Shown here: positions 10,754 to 22,206 of the stretch, one piece after another
Numbering within the stretch: position 1 is the stretch's first letter
How the letters are laid out: the number at the start of each line of letters is the position of its first letter
Source: Crotalaria pallida
Lineage: Eukaryota; Streptophyta; Magnoliopsida; Fabales; Fabaceae
Length of the DNA: 64,000 bases
Direction of reading: 5' to 3'
NCBI GenBank assembly: GCA_037953625.1
Contig: CM075650.1
Span: 1,862,501 to 1,926,500, forward strand
Translations under genes and position numbers: made by a program
Notes under the pieces: model-generated
Databases searched by the model: none
What the model was told of the DNA's origin: nothing
The model's input: the letters and a program-made list of their open reading frames with translations, nothing else

Positions 10754-12933
10754 TGTAACATCCCAAAAATTGATATTAAATAATATAATTTTAATATATA
10801 AATATCTATTTAAGGATAGGGTTAAGCCTTAGAAGTTGTACAAGGGTAGAAGGGTAGTATGAGCATAGGCCGACCTAGGATGTGAGATTAAGGCCTCGGC
10901 CCGATCTCGGCCGAGCTAGACAAGATTGTGTGCTTCTGAACCGAGCTGAAGGGCAACCCAACGTGAAACCCATTGTCCAGTCTGGATTAGCCGATCTCAG
11001 TGTCCTGTCCGAGAGGGAAGCTCGGACTACTGCTGTTCCTACAAGCCGAGCCAACGTATCCTAGCCGATGTACCCGAGCCAACACGTCCTAGCTCCTCCG
11101 TGCCAGCTCATGTTGAGCTGTAGCCCTTTGGGATTCGTACCCTCCGTACGCTGTCCTTGCCATTCACTTTATGTCATTTTCATTGCTTTATGTCCCTCTC
11201 AAGTACTATTCATGGCTTCCTCAAGAAGCCAATGAACCCTGTCCACACATTCTAGCTTCCCCAAGAAGCCAATGAATCTTGACCACACAAATATTTTCCC
11301 TAAATGAATAAAAGAAAGCCCAAAACACCACATATCACACTTTACATTTCTCATTCTCTTCCTCCTACGAATCTCTCTCTTTCTCCTCCAAAGCTTCAGC
11401 AAACAAAACCCCAACACTTTCTTTCTCCCTCGCTTCTCACAAAACGGAACCCTCCTCCTCTCTGTTCTCTTCTGTTCCGGCGTACCTGGACCGTGGTGGT
11501 GTGGTGGTGGCAGCAAGGAGGACACGGATTCGAGTGGTGTGAAGCTCACAAGGTCAAGCTCTAGATCAAGGACAAGCAACAAGGGACCATTCTCAAACTC
11601 TCAACTCTTATCTCACACGGTTTGAGGTAAGGAGTGAGTGTTACCTCTACTTGAGTTTGGGTTTCTAGGGTGTTCATAAAGGGTACTAAGAGTGGGTGTT
11701 AGATTAGGGAATGGATCTAGGTTAATGTAGAAAGGAAATGGTAAAAAGGGTAAAAAGGGAACTAATAAATGAATTAGAAACATGAGTTTGAAGTAGGGAT
11801 GAGTATCGTTATATGCTATATGATGGTATTTACATGATGGATTGGTTAAATGTTTTATTCTTATTGTTGTTGTTGTTGTATAAGTGATTATGAACTTTGT
11901 GCATAAATGTTTATGAGCTTCGGTATTTATGATCCATGTATGTGGCCGAGCTGAGTGACTTCGGGAATGAGTATGAGAAAATGGTAGAGATGGAAAGTAG
12001 GGGATAGAGTAATACGGTAGAGACTGAACAAGGTTAATGGAAAGAGGGACTGGTTATTAGGTTTAGCCGAGAGAGGTCGAGCTAAGTAGATAATAAGATT
12101 AATGTAAAGGGGAATAAATTCAAGTGTCGAGCCGAGAGAGGCCGAGCTAAATAATGGTTGAAAGGACGAGGAATAAAAGAGAAATGGTTGTGTGATCGGG
12201 TCATAGAAGACGCGTACTGGGTGCGTGCCTTGATCGCGTCAGACGCATACTGGGTATGTGCAGCTGTAAGACGGGTACTGGGTGCTCGCAGTTATGATTC
12301 ACACAGGATTCCGAGAACGGAATCGGTGGGAAGTGGTCCTGGTCATAGCAAACGCGTACTGGGTGCGTGCATTGATCGCGTAAGTCGCCGAGATGCGCCA
12401 CTGTAAGACGGGTACTGGGTGCTCGCAGTTATGGACTCTCCCTAACCCCATAGAATGATCGGCGGTAGTGCTCCTGGTCATAGAAGACGCGTACTGGGTG
12501 CGTGCATTGATCGCGTCAGACGCATACTGGGTATGTGCAGCTGTAAGACGGGTACTGGGTACTCGCAGTTATGGACACTCCAATATCCGACTGTAAATGG
12601 TGTAAGACATGCACTAGGTGTATGCATCCGAGAAGAGTAAAAGATTGTAAACTATGTGAAAATGGAATAATGAGTAATGTCCGAGATAGAGATGGTAATC
12701 TGAGGTAAGAGAATGTGAACCGAGGTATAACTAATAGGTAATAGAGTGATTGGATAGTGTGATGTGAGCCGAGCCGGATGAGATTGTGTGTATGTAAACC
12801 GAGCTAAATGAGATAGTATGCATGTGATATAGGGTTTGATTACTTGCTATTTATATGCTATTTGACTACTTGTGTTTGGCTTGGTAGTTCGGTATGTCAT
12901 TTTAAAAACTGCTTATTTAAGTTCTGTGTAATG
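10754..12933 (+). repeat. Element D 5' LTR, left part
   Basis: Near-identical to 36750-38936. It stops at TAATG (12929-12933), the left duplication of element B. It carries many GCCGAGCT-type words, a CT-rich stretch (about 11340-11470) and the hairpin array at 12211-12624. Short ORFs here, including those in the array, have no supported product. Confidence 0.92.
12211..12624. repeat. Array of nine TGG-loop hairpins with changing stems (D 5' LTR)
   Basis: Nine units of the form 7-nt arm, TGG (TAG once), 7-nt arm. They start at 12211, 12244, 12272, 12353, 12409, 12488, 12521, 12549 and 12608. Arms vary (CGCGTAC/GTGCGTG, CGCATAC/GTATGTG, CGGGTAC/GTGCTCG, CATGCAC/GTGTATG), yet all seven positions can pair as RNA if G-U is allowed. 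Confidence 0.85.
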
Positions 12934-15005
12934 TGTTGGAAGTCAAGCTTTCCCAAGGACTTCAAGTGAAATCAGCATATGGTTTTGATGATAACAAACT
13001 CAAGATTCTCAAGTTCATATCAAGTGCTATCACAAGATCTTCATCATTCAAGTCCAAGCTTCAAGTTGAAGAATCAAGCAAATGAAGTTGAAGATTCAAG
13101 CAAATGAAGTTTTTAACCTTTCCCTTAGGACATCATGTAAGGTAATGAAGTCAAGGTTTATATTATGTTAAAAGGCCAATATAAGTTTTTCTAAATATAT
13201 TTTTCATAATTAAGGAGAAGAAAAAGAAGTTTTGTGAAAATCAGTTTTTATCTTAGTTTTGGTGAAAATAATTGATGTTACAAAACTCTGAATATTTTTA
13301 TGTATGCAAGAGAGAGTAATCGATTACTTGTCTAAGTTAATCGATTAACTTTGTTGCATCATAGAAAAATCAGAGAGCTTGTAATCGATTAAGTGAACTT
13401 TGCTAATCCATTACTTTCTTATGAGAGTAATCGATTACATAGCTCAAGTAATCGATTAAAATTGTTGCATCATATATTTTCCTGAGACAAAGTAATCGAT
13501 TATTGCTTTGAGATAATCGATTACATGATGTTGCATCATATAAAAATCAGAGGCTCTGTAATCGATTATTAGAATAGTGGTAATCGATTATATGTGTTGC
13601 ATCATACATTAAACAGAAGTGAAGTAATCGATTACATGCATGTGATAATCGATTACTGGTTTTAAAATGAATTTCAAAGTTTTTATTTTTAAAGGGATAA
13701 TCGATTACCTCCCTGAAGTAATCGATTACCTCAACTTTTATTGAAAAATGTGGCAGAATCATTTTGATTATTTCCTGATTTGTTTTTATATTAAAGATTC
13801 TGATTTATTTTAAATTTCGAAAATGATTTTAAATTTGAATTATTTCCTTTTTAGTTTTAAGAATCATATCTTTGTTTTATTTTGTAAATCTTTTTTATTT
13901 GGTTTTGATTTTAAAACTTAAATTATTTTATTTCCAAAATCGTTTTTGATTTGATTCTGATTCTTTTTTCAAATTCAAAATTCAAAATTCAAATCTTTGG
14001 TTTTAATTCTTAAATCTTTTATTTTATTCTTTGATTTGTTTTGATTTCAAAACTAACTCTATTTATTTGTTTTTCAAAATCATTTCAACACTTCTACATT
14101 TTGAACAACTCTGATCATTCACGCTTTTTCTCTTCTTCTCCATTATTCTCTGTTCTTCACGTTCAGATATTTTTTAAGAAAACAAAACCTTGTGTTGGCC
14201 TTGTAACGTTTTTCATTTGACTTCATTATCCTAGTGCTATATTGTTGTATCTGTGTTATCTAGAACACATATTTGTTAGAGTGGCCTTTATTGTTGTATC
14301 AGCACTATTGAGAGTGCGCTATAGGTCTTGTACCCGATCAATCATACCTTAACATGTGTTGTAAAGGGGTGTGTAACCCTTAGTGACTAGGGAGTGAATC
14401 TCCTAGTGCGGACGTGCTGCGTTCGTGGTTGTAGGGTGAGGAACCTTGCTGTGTATTGGGTAGTGCTAGACGAACGGTGGGGGACCTAGTAGTTAGGCTA
14501 TCTGGTTGTTGAGGTCCCTGGCGAAAGGAGGTTCCTAGTAGCTTGCGGGGCGCTCTGGTTGTACTTGGGGACGCGTGGTGTCTTGGTTTAGTGAAAAGCT
14601 CAAGCGGGTCGCTTGGGGACTGGAGTAGGCCGGGTTTGCCGAACCAGGATAAAATCTCCGGTGCAATCTCTTCTATCCCTTATCTCTTTATTTTCCGTTG
14701 TTATATTTATTTGTCTTGCATCATAACGACTATTTTCATAATAATCTATTTTAAGAGAATTTAAAATAATAAGCGACGATTTTCATTGTTCTTATTTTTT
14801 GTGTATCCGCGCATATTAGTTTTCATAATAGTATTAATATTATTCGCTTTTGTGCAATCGTTTTCATCAATATATTGTTTTCCGCTGCAAAATCTCTTTA
14901 AGTTTATTGAAAACGATTTAATTCAAATATTTTCCAATGTTTTCTTAAACACCCAATTCACCCCCTCTTGGGTGTCGACTGCCAATCCTATCAATAATTC
15001 TAACA
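12934..15005 (+). repeat. Element B 5' LTR
   Basis: 2072 bp, homologous to A's LTRs, with the same order: palindrome array, AT-rich TTTGATTT stretch, and the 3' block with GACTGGAGTAG and GAACCAGGATAAA. Small indels against the 3' copy are visible, for example loss of several bases near 14774. Confidence 0.93.
13317..13728. repeat. Paired TAATCGATTA palindrome array (B 5' LTR)
   Basis: Fourteen sites in seven pairs start at 13317/13338, 13382/13404, 13428/13449, 13493/13514, 13559/13581, 13625/13646 and 13698/13719. Spacing within a pair is 21-22 bp. Pairs recur every 65-66 bp, with one 46-bp and one 73-bp step. The spacing pattern matches A, with one extra pair. Confidence 0.93.
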
Positions 15006-15007
15006 AT

Positions 15008-15019
15008 TGGTATCAAAGC
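15008..15019 (+). other. Primer binding site of B
   Basis: TGGTATCAAAGC, one mismatch from the Met-type TGGTATCAGAGC seen in A and D. Confidence 0.8.
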
Positions 15020-15245
15020 TTCGTGCTCTGGTAAAGGCCTAACAGCCTGAGTAAAAGATCCGTTGTAGATTGGCAGCATTGGGATATTTCTTTTTGATTT
15101 TAATATGGAGGATTTTCATTCGATGAAGCACCATTTTTTGATAGAAATAATTTTCACTATTGGAGTGCGAGAATGAAAATATTTTTACAATCTATTAGCC
15201 TTCGTTTATTTCATGTCGTTTTACATGGTTTTGATGAAAAATCTT

Positions 15246-15881
15246 TGTAGGGTCTGCCGACCATATAAGGACTACAGTCCTATATAAAGGATTTTCTAAG
15301 GCCCTTTCCCTCGGTTTACTTAACACAAACGTCTCACGCTCGGACACGTACATTCCGAGCGTACAAAAAGACCAGGCTCGGACTTGATGGGACCGAGCCT
15401 CAACAACGGTCTTCACTCCATCGGCTTGGGATTCTAGAACCGAGACATAACGTCGGCTGGTAGGTTGACTCAGCCTCACCAAGGCTTCCTATCTCCTCCG
15501 CATGTTTCTCCCAGAATCTCGCAACAGCCTCTACATGGGATCGTGAGCCGATCCTATCCGGATTCTAAGGGAATAAATCTCCTATATCTCCTCACAGAAT
15601 CCCGGTTCAGCTCACCTTGATACGAGGCCCATACGGCCCACATCAACTTCCTCCAAACCCTATAAATAGCTCACAACAGCTAGGGTTTCAGGTACGTACT
15701 CTCATCCCTAAGTTGACACTCTACACACACCTGTTGATTGGGGAAATCCTGCTCTTCCCAACTGGAACTGCAGAAACACCATAAAGTCACACATTAACAC
15801 TTGATCTTCTCTTGAACTCCTGATTACCATAATCTTGAGGGCTCAGAGGATTAAGGACATATAGTGTTCTAGGACACTACA
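15246..15881 (+). repeat. Element C 5' LTR
   Basis: 636 bp, starting TGTAGGGTCTGCC and ending CTAGGACACTACA. Differences from the 3' LTR that I can see: G/A near 15604 versus 25748, T/C near 15738 versus 25882, and G/T near 15847 versus 25990. Confidence 0.95.
15661..15669 (+). promoter_or_regulatory. Probable TATA box of element C LTR
   Basis: TATAAATAG, about 220 bp before the LTR end. It is repeated in the 3' LTR at 25805-25813 and is the best core-promoter match in this LTR. Confidence 0.65.
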
Positions 15882-15900
15882 TTGGCGCCGTCTGTGGGGA
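15882..15900 (+). other. Primer binding site of C
   Basis: TTGGCGCCGTCTGTGGGGA directly after the LTR. TGGCGCC-type primer sites are common in non-chromovirus plant gypsy elements. I do not assign the tRNA with certainty. Confidence 0.8.
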
Positions 15901-15944
15901 GCACGAATAACCAGTATTCCCACCGCTCACTACAACAAAAAAAA

Positions 15945-18900
15945 ATGGCAAACAACAACGACAACATTCAAGGAGAAGGTGATCTCCGCCGTCGTCTCAG
16001 AGGAAGACCACCAAAAAACGCCGGACCTAGGAATGCTGCTGGCAGGAATGTTAGGGACAGACTTGCTCCTCCTGAGGACAATCAGGTTGGGAATCCCCAG
16101 GTACCTCCAGCTGTCCATCCTGTTGATCCGGCTGTTCCTCAGGTTCAACCGCAAGCCGCCGTCGTCCCAGCGGTGGAGGGCCATGAGCGACGATCTCAGC
16201 CACGTCGTGTTTCTGATGGTCATGTGTCAGAATGGCGTGACACGGCGGATTCGGGACCACACCGGTCTAGAAGAGACCCGGCTGGGTCCCGAACGGGGGA
16301 GGAGCGGCGAGTCGAACGTCATGTTCGAGGAAACTCCCGAACCGAGCGATCTGAGAGAGAAATACCCTTGTTGAGGGGAGTACCACAATTCACTAGAGGA
16401 CGCTTTGGAACACTTCAGGGCGGTGAACGTTCCGAGTCTCAGGGAAGATCTTACATGACGACCTCTTCTGCCAGAAGAAGAGAAGAGTCAATTATGGAAA
16501 TTATGAGGACTCAAACGTCATTAATCGAAAAACAAAACCAAGCTATTGCTACTTTACAGCAGCAAAGCATGGCTAGGCTTGCCGAGCAAGGAACTCGCAT
16601 GGCTCTTGGCAACCCAAGTAACTTCCCCTTGCCTCCACCCCATACTTCGAATGAGGTTGCTGAACCTGGTGCTGCTGAGCCGCACCCAGGGCACCCGTTC
16701 ACAGCCGCAATCATGGCATTTCGGACCCCACAAGCTTTCATGGGCCATCAAAACGTCTCTCGCTATAATGGAACGACTGACCCAATGGATCACGTTGCAT
16801 CGTACGAGTCTTCCATGATGTTTTATGGGGGAGAAGATGAGATGAAATGCCGAGCTTTCTCGATGACGCTAGGCCCGGCGCCGCTGAGATGGTTCAACTC
16901 CCTACTGGCAAATTCCATCAGTTCCTGGTCCGAGCTTCGGAGGGTTTTCCTAAATCGATATACAGCGAGCATGTCACAACCCAAATCGGATCATTCTTTA
17001 GCGGGAGTCGCACAAAGACCTGGCAAGTCTTTACGCGACTACCTGGCTCGGTATCAACAAGAGTCTAGCGGCATATCCGGTTTACAGTCGGGGGTATCCG
17101 TTCTCCTACTCACTCAGGGATTGTTGGACGGAGATTTCAAAGATTGTTTGATCGGGGAACCACCTCATAACATGGCAGAACTTAGAGAAAGGTCCAGGAA
17201 ATATGCCAATCTAGAGGAGTTCCGAAGGATAAGTACTGCGGCAAGGGGTACCGAAGGACGACAGGAGCAACGGCCTCGCCAAAACGAGGCTCGTCAGAAT
17301 GATCGTTTTCGGGAAAGAGGAAGGAAAGATAAGAGGGAACAAGAAAGAGGCGATAAACTGCCTCCCAAAGGCAGATACGAAGAGTACACTCAGTTAACGG
17401 TCCCGAGGAGTCAAATCCTTCGTGAGACCATGCATACTGAAATGCGCAACATCACTCGGCCACCAGCCTTAAGAAAGGCGGCCCAAAAGGATAAATCGAA
17501 GTATTGCGATCACCATGGTGGATGGGGGCATACCACCGACCAATGTATCCAACTGAAAGATCTAATTGAAGAGATGGTAAGGGATGGCAAGCTTCAGCAT
17601 TACATCGGGGAAGCCTTGCGCAAGCGTTCTAGAAGGAAGAGCCCCTCGCCTCCCAAAACCGAGCAGAAGAGGAATAAAAGTCCTTCACCACCCGCAAGCG
17701 GAGCCCCAATACAACAATCCGAGAAAGCAAATGACTTCCTTATTGGCACTATTGCTGGAGGATTTGCTGGCGGTGGGGAAAAGAAGTGTGACCGCAAGAA
17801 GTACGTGGGGCAAGTTCTTTCGGTGGCAAGCCGACCAATTCATAAACCAAGAAAGAAGAGTGTTGTAATCAGTTTTAGTGATGAAGATTTTGAAGACATC
17901 CTGCAAGACCATAATGATCCGATGGTCGTCACAGCTCGGATTGGCAACTATGAAGTAAGAAGAATTCTCGTCGATCAAGGGAGTTCGGCGGACATCATGT
18001 TCCTTGATCTGTTCGAGAAATTGAAGCTAAAAAGGTCGGATCTTACTCCATTCAAAGGAAGCCTGATTGGCTTCACCGGACACTCAATCGTTCCATTAGG
18101 CCATATCCACCTCCCAGTGACAATGGGTGAACCACCTTCTGCCCGAACCGAAATGGTAAAATGGCGCGTGGTCCAGGCTCCCTCGGCCTACAACGCTATT
18201 TTTGGAAGAACAGCACTTCAATCTTTCGGTGCCGTCGTTTCAACGGTACATTTGGCCATGAAGTTTCCGGGCTCGGATAACAAGGTAGTAACAGTACGGT
18301 CTGATCAGGAGTTTGCCCGAAAATGCTACAACATCAGTCTGGCAAAGCTAAAACTAGATGAGGAGAAAATTATGAAGGAACCATTGAGTAAAGGAAGCGT
18401 CAACTTGGCCGACCTTGACGTCAGAGAGGAAGATGAAACCCGACCAACTCCGCAAGGGGACTTTAAAAAAGTTAGCCTCGGTCCCGAGCCATCTCACTGT
18501 GTTAAGATCGGGGTCGGCCTGTCGGAGAAGCTAGAAAAAGAGCTTACTGAGCTTCTAAGTGAAAATAAGGATTTGTTTGCATGGACCTCGGCAGACATGC
18601 CGGGAATCGATCCTAACTTCATCTGCCATAAGTTAAGTATATATCCTGGCGCCAAGCCAGTATGTCAGAAGAAGAGAAGGGTCAGAACCGAAAAAGCGCA
18701 AGCGACTGACGAGAAGGTAGCTGAGCTTTTGGAAGCTGGATTTATTAGGGAGGTGGTATACACCGATTGGTTGGCCAATCCGGTGCTAGTTAAGAAGTCC
18801 AACGGGAAATGGAGGATGTGCGTGGACTACACAGATCTGAACAAGGTATGCCCGAAGGATCAGTACCCATTGCCATGCATCGATAAATTGGTGGATAGTT

Positions 18901-21641
18901 CGGCTGGCTATCAAAGATTGTCCTTTATGGATGCTTACTCTGGATACAATCAGATCCCGATGTATCCTCCGGACCAGGTAAAAACCTCATTTATCACAGA
19001 GAACGCTACTTATTGTTATAATGTTATGCCGTTCGGATTGAAAAATGCTGGGGCAACTTACCAGCGCATGATGAACAAGGTTTTTGGTCCTCTAATCGGG
19101 CCGAGGATGGAAGTTTATGTAGACGACATGATTGAAAAAAGTTTAAAAGAGGAAGATCATGCATGAGATTTGAAAGAAATCTTAGGGAGAGTGAGACAGT
19201 TTGATATGAGGCTGAACCCGGAAAAGTGCACATTCGGAGTTCCGGCAGGATCATTCCTCGGGTTTATGCTTACAGAGCGAGGAATAGAGGCAAATCCGGA
19301 CAAGTGCAGGGCCATTTTGGAAATGAACAGTCCCTCGAACATCAAGGGGGTTCAGCAGCTAACAGGTCGTGTAGCAGCTCTTTCAAGGTTTCTATCTCAG
19401 TCAGCGAGAAAGGCCCTTCCGTGGTACAAGTTGTTGAGGAAAGAGAAGGAAAAGATGTTTGAATGGGACGAAAAATGTGAAAAGGCCTTTACTGATCTTA
19501 AACATTATCTGGCATCACCTCCCATCCTGTCCAGCCCGAGCCATGGCGAAACTCTTTTCCTTTATTTGTCAGTCGGAGATTCTGCGGTTAGTTCAGTTTT
19601 GGTCCGTGAAGAATCGGGTAAAGAGTCTCCAGTTTATTTTGTGAGTCGATCTCTCCAAGGATCAGAAATCAGATATCAAAAAGTGGAGAAGTTAGCCTTC
19701 TGCTTAGTGATAACTGCTAGGCGATTGCGCCAATATTTCCACAGTCACCGCATCACGGTCAGAACAGCTCAACCAATCCGACAAATATTGCAGAAACCTG
19801 ATTTAGCCGGAAGGATGGTAACTTGGGCTATCGAGCTTTCTGAGTTTGAAATAACTTTCGAACCGAGAAAGGCGATGAAGTCTCAGGCCTTGGCTGATTT
19901 CCTTACCGAGTTCACTGAGCCATTGACGAGCTCAAACTCGGATTGGAACATCTATGTGGATGGATCGAGTAATAAGCTGGGAGTAGGAGCAGGAATAATA
20001 TTGGAGAACCCCGAGGGAGTCACCCTCGAATACTCTTTGAAGTTTGGATTTTCAACATCCAACAATCAGGCGGAGTACGAAGCTGTTTTGGCGGGTTTGA
20101 GAATGGCAAAAGAAGTGGGAGCCCGAGAGGTGAAGATTCTCAGTGACTCCCAATTGGTGGTTTCACAGGTTAAGGGTGAATATCAGGCGAAGGAGCCAAT
20201 CCTTCAAAAATACTTGGAAAAAGTAAGATTCTTGTCATCTGAATTTGTGAAAGTTGAAATCTGCCACATACCGAGGGAAAGCAATAGCCGAGCGGATATT
20301 CTTTCCAAACTCGCCTCAACCAAAAATTCTGAAAATAACAAGAGTTTAATTCAGGAAATGGTGCATGGACCTAGCGTTGTCATCTCCATATCGTTAGATT
20401 CAAGCTGGATTAGCCCAATTACAAGCTATTTGGAACAAGGGACCTTGCCGAATGACCGGATGGAAGCTAGGAAACTCACTAGAAAGGCATCTCAATTCGC
20501 ACTGGCTGAGGGAGTACTTTTTCGCCGAGGGGTCAACGGTCCAATGCTCAGGTGTCTCGATCCCATCGAAGCAAAGCTGGCATTAGAAGAAGTTCATGGA
20601 GGAATAGGCAGCCACCACGTTGGAGGGAAATCACTGGCCAAAAAAGTCCTAAGGGCAGGATACTACTGGCCTACCCTTCAGCAAGATGCGATAGACCACG
20701 TGAAAAGGTGTGATAAATGCCAATTCCACAGTGACGTTTATCAAAAACCAGCTGAAGAACTTCACTCTCTTTCATCTCCCTATCCCTTTTACCAATGGGG
20801 AATGGATTTGATCGGACAGTTCCCAATGGCACCAGGACAGTTGAAGTGGGTGATTGTCGCCATAGACTATTTTACAAAGTGGGTTGAGGCTGAGCCTTTG
20901 GCAACCATATCCTCGGCAAAGGTACAAAAATTTTTTGAAAGGCAAGTGGTGGCTCGATTTGGGGTGCCACAGATATTAGTAACTGACAACGGAACCCAGT
21001 TTGCAGCAAGGGCATTCCAAGATCTGGTCAATGCATTGGGAGTTAAACACTACCGATCCTCGGTGGAACACCCTCAAACTAACGGTCAGGTGGAATCGGT
21101 GAACAGGTCCATCATTCAAGGAATCAAGAGGAGACTCGAAGGAGCGAAAGGAAATTGGGTAGAAAATTTGCACGAGGTACTTTGGTCGTATCGTACCACC
21201 ATCCAAACTTCGACAGGGGAAACGCCGTATCGGCTCACTTATGGCTGCGATGCAGTAATCCCCATTGAGAAAATCATCCCTTCTTTCCGAGCTTTGCAGC
21301 AGCCAAACCCTGTCAACAACACTTTACTCTGCGAGGATCTGGTTTTGTCGGAGGAGGTGAGAGATTTGGCCGCCGAACGAGAGAAGCACGCTAAAAGGAT
21401 GCAGGCGAAGGAGTATAATCGCTCGGTTAGCCCTAGAGAGTTCGAGGTGGGTGACCTCGTCTTGAGGAGGGCCGATATTGGTCTTAAGAATGCTAAGGAC
21501 GGAAAACTAGCCCAGAGCTGGGAAGGACCATATCGAGTCACCTTCAAAAGTGGGACAGGAGCCTATAAACTTGAAACTCTCTCGGGGGCCCCTATAAACA
21601 ATTCATGGAATGCAGCAAAGCTCAAAGGATATTACAGTTAA
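15945..21641 (+). pseudogene. Element C gag-pol polyprotein, one in-frame stop
   Basis: A single frame from ATG 15945 to 21641, broken only by TGA at 19164-19166, between RT motif YVDD (about 19118) and the rest of RT. A CGA to TGA change would explain it. Order: gag domain (about 16815-17215); zinc-binding CDHHGGWGHTTDQC (about 17505-17545); protease with DQGSSADIMF (about 17974-18003), where Q replaces the common S/T; RT (about 18700-19300); RT-linked RNase H; a second RNase H starting YVDGSSNKLG (about 19953); and integrase with HH-CC (about 20615-20740) and DD35E core. The last residues before 21641 form the integrase C-terminus. Readthrough or a functional relative would be needed for activity. 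Confidence 0.9.
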
Positions 21642-22206
21642 AATCCCTTTTCCATAGTTTCTTAATTTTATGTTTTGTTAATTCTTTTTAGAATTGTTAG
21701 ATTTATTTATTACTGTTAATGATGGAGTACGCTCGGTGGAACTCCGAGCCCATTGTACTTTCTGCTTTTGGTTAATAAAAAGACTGTTATTGAATTCATT
21801 GTATTACGTACTTTTCCTCATATTCGATTAGCCACCGTGTATGACGCGAACGATTATAAACAGCTCAAACAAGAGCTTATAATTCGTCAAGTATTCTACC
21901 GAGACTCCCGAATTAAACATGGTTTTTGAAAATCATTTTACATCGCGGATAGAGGAACCCACCTTGGCTAGAGCGCTGGAGTTCCGAGGTCTTGACACTT
22001 GAATTCTTAACACAAAGTATAAAAAGAAGCAAACAGTCAACTGTGAATACTATAAACGTTCATAGTGTTTCGAACGAAGAGGCATAGAAAAAATTCAAAC
22101 CCACTACTGGGGCAGTTACAAAAACCCGCTACTAGGGTAAAAAAAAAAAAAAAAAAAAAAACTACTCTAAATCGGAAAATACGACGTTGTCAGCGTTGAA
22201 GGTATC
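21642..22206. other. Intergenic region of C between convergent genes
   Basis: Separates the end of pol from the 3' end of the antisense gene. It contains a run of about 20 A (22140-22161) and no ORF I can support. It probably holds the 3' end signals of the antisense transcript. Confidence 0.5.

Noticed and set aside
11199..11582. 127-codon antisense ORF in D's LTR
   Set aside because: Low-complexity CT-rich LTR sequence read antisense; present in both LTRs and without domain similarity.
12158..12640. Short ORFs in D's LTR repeat
   Set aside because: Frames are produced by the hairpin repeat; the same stretch is open in several frames on both strands.
15930..16793. Antisense ORFs over C gag
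   Set aside because: Shadows of the sense gag frame, which carries the recognisable gag domain.
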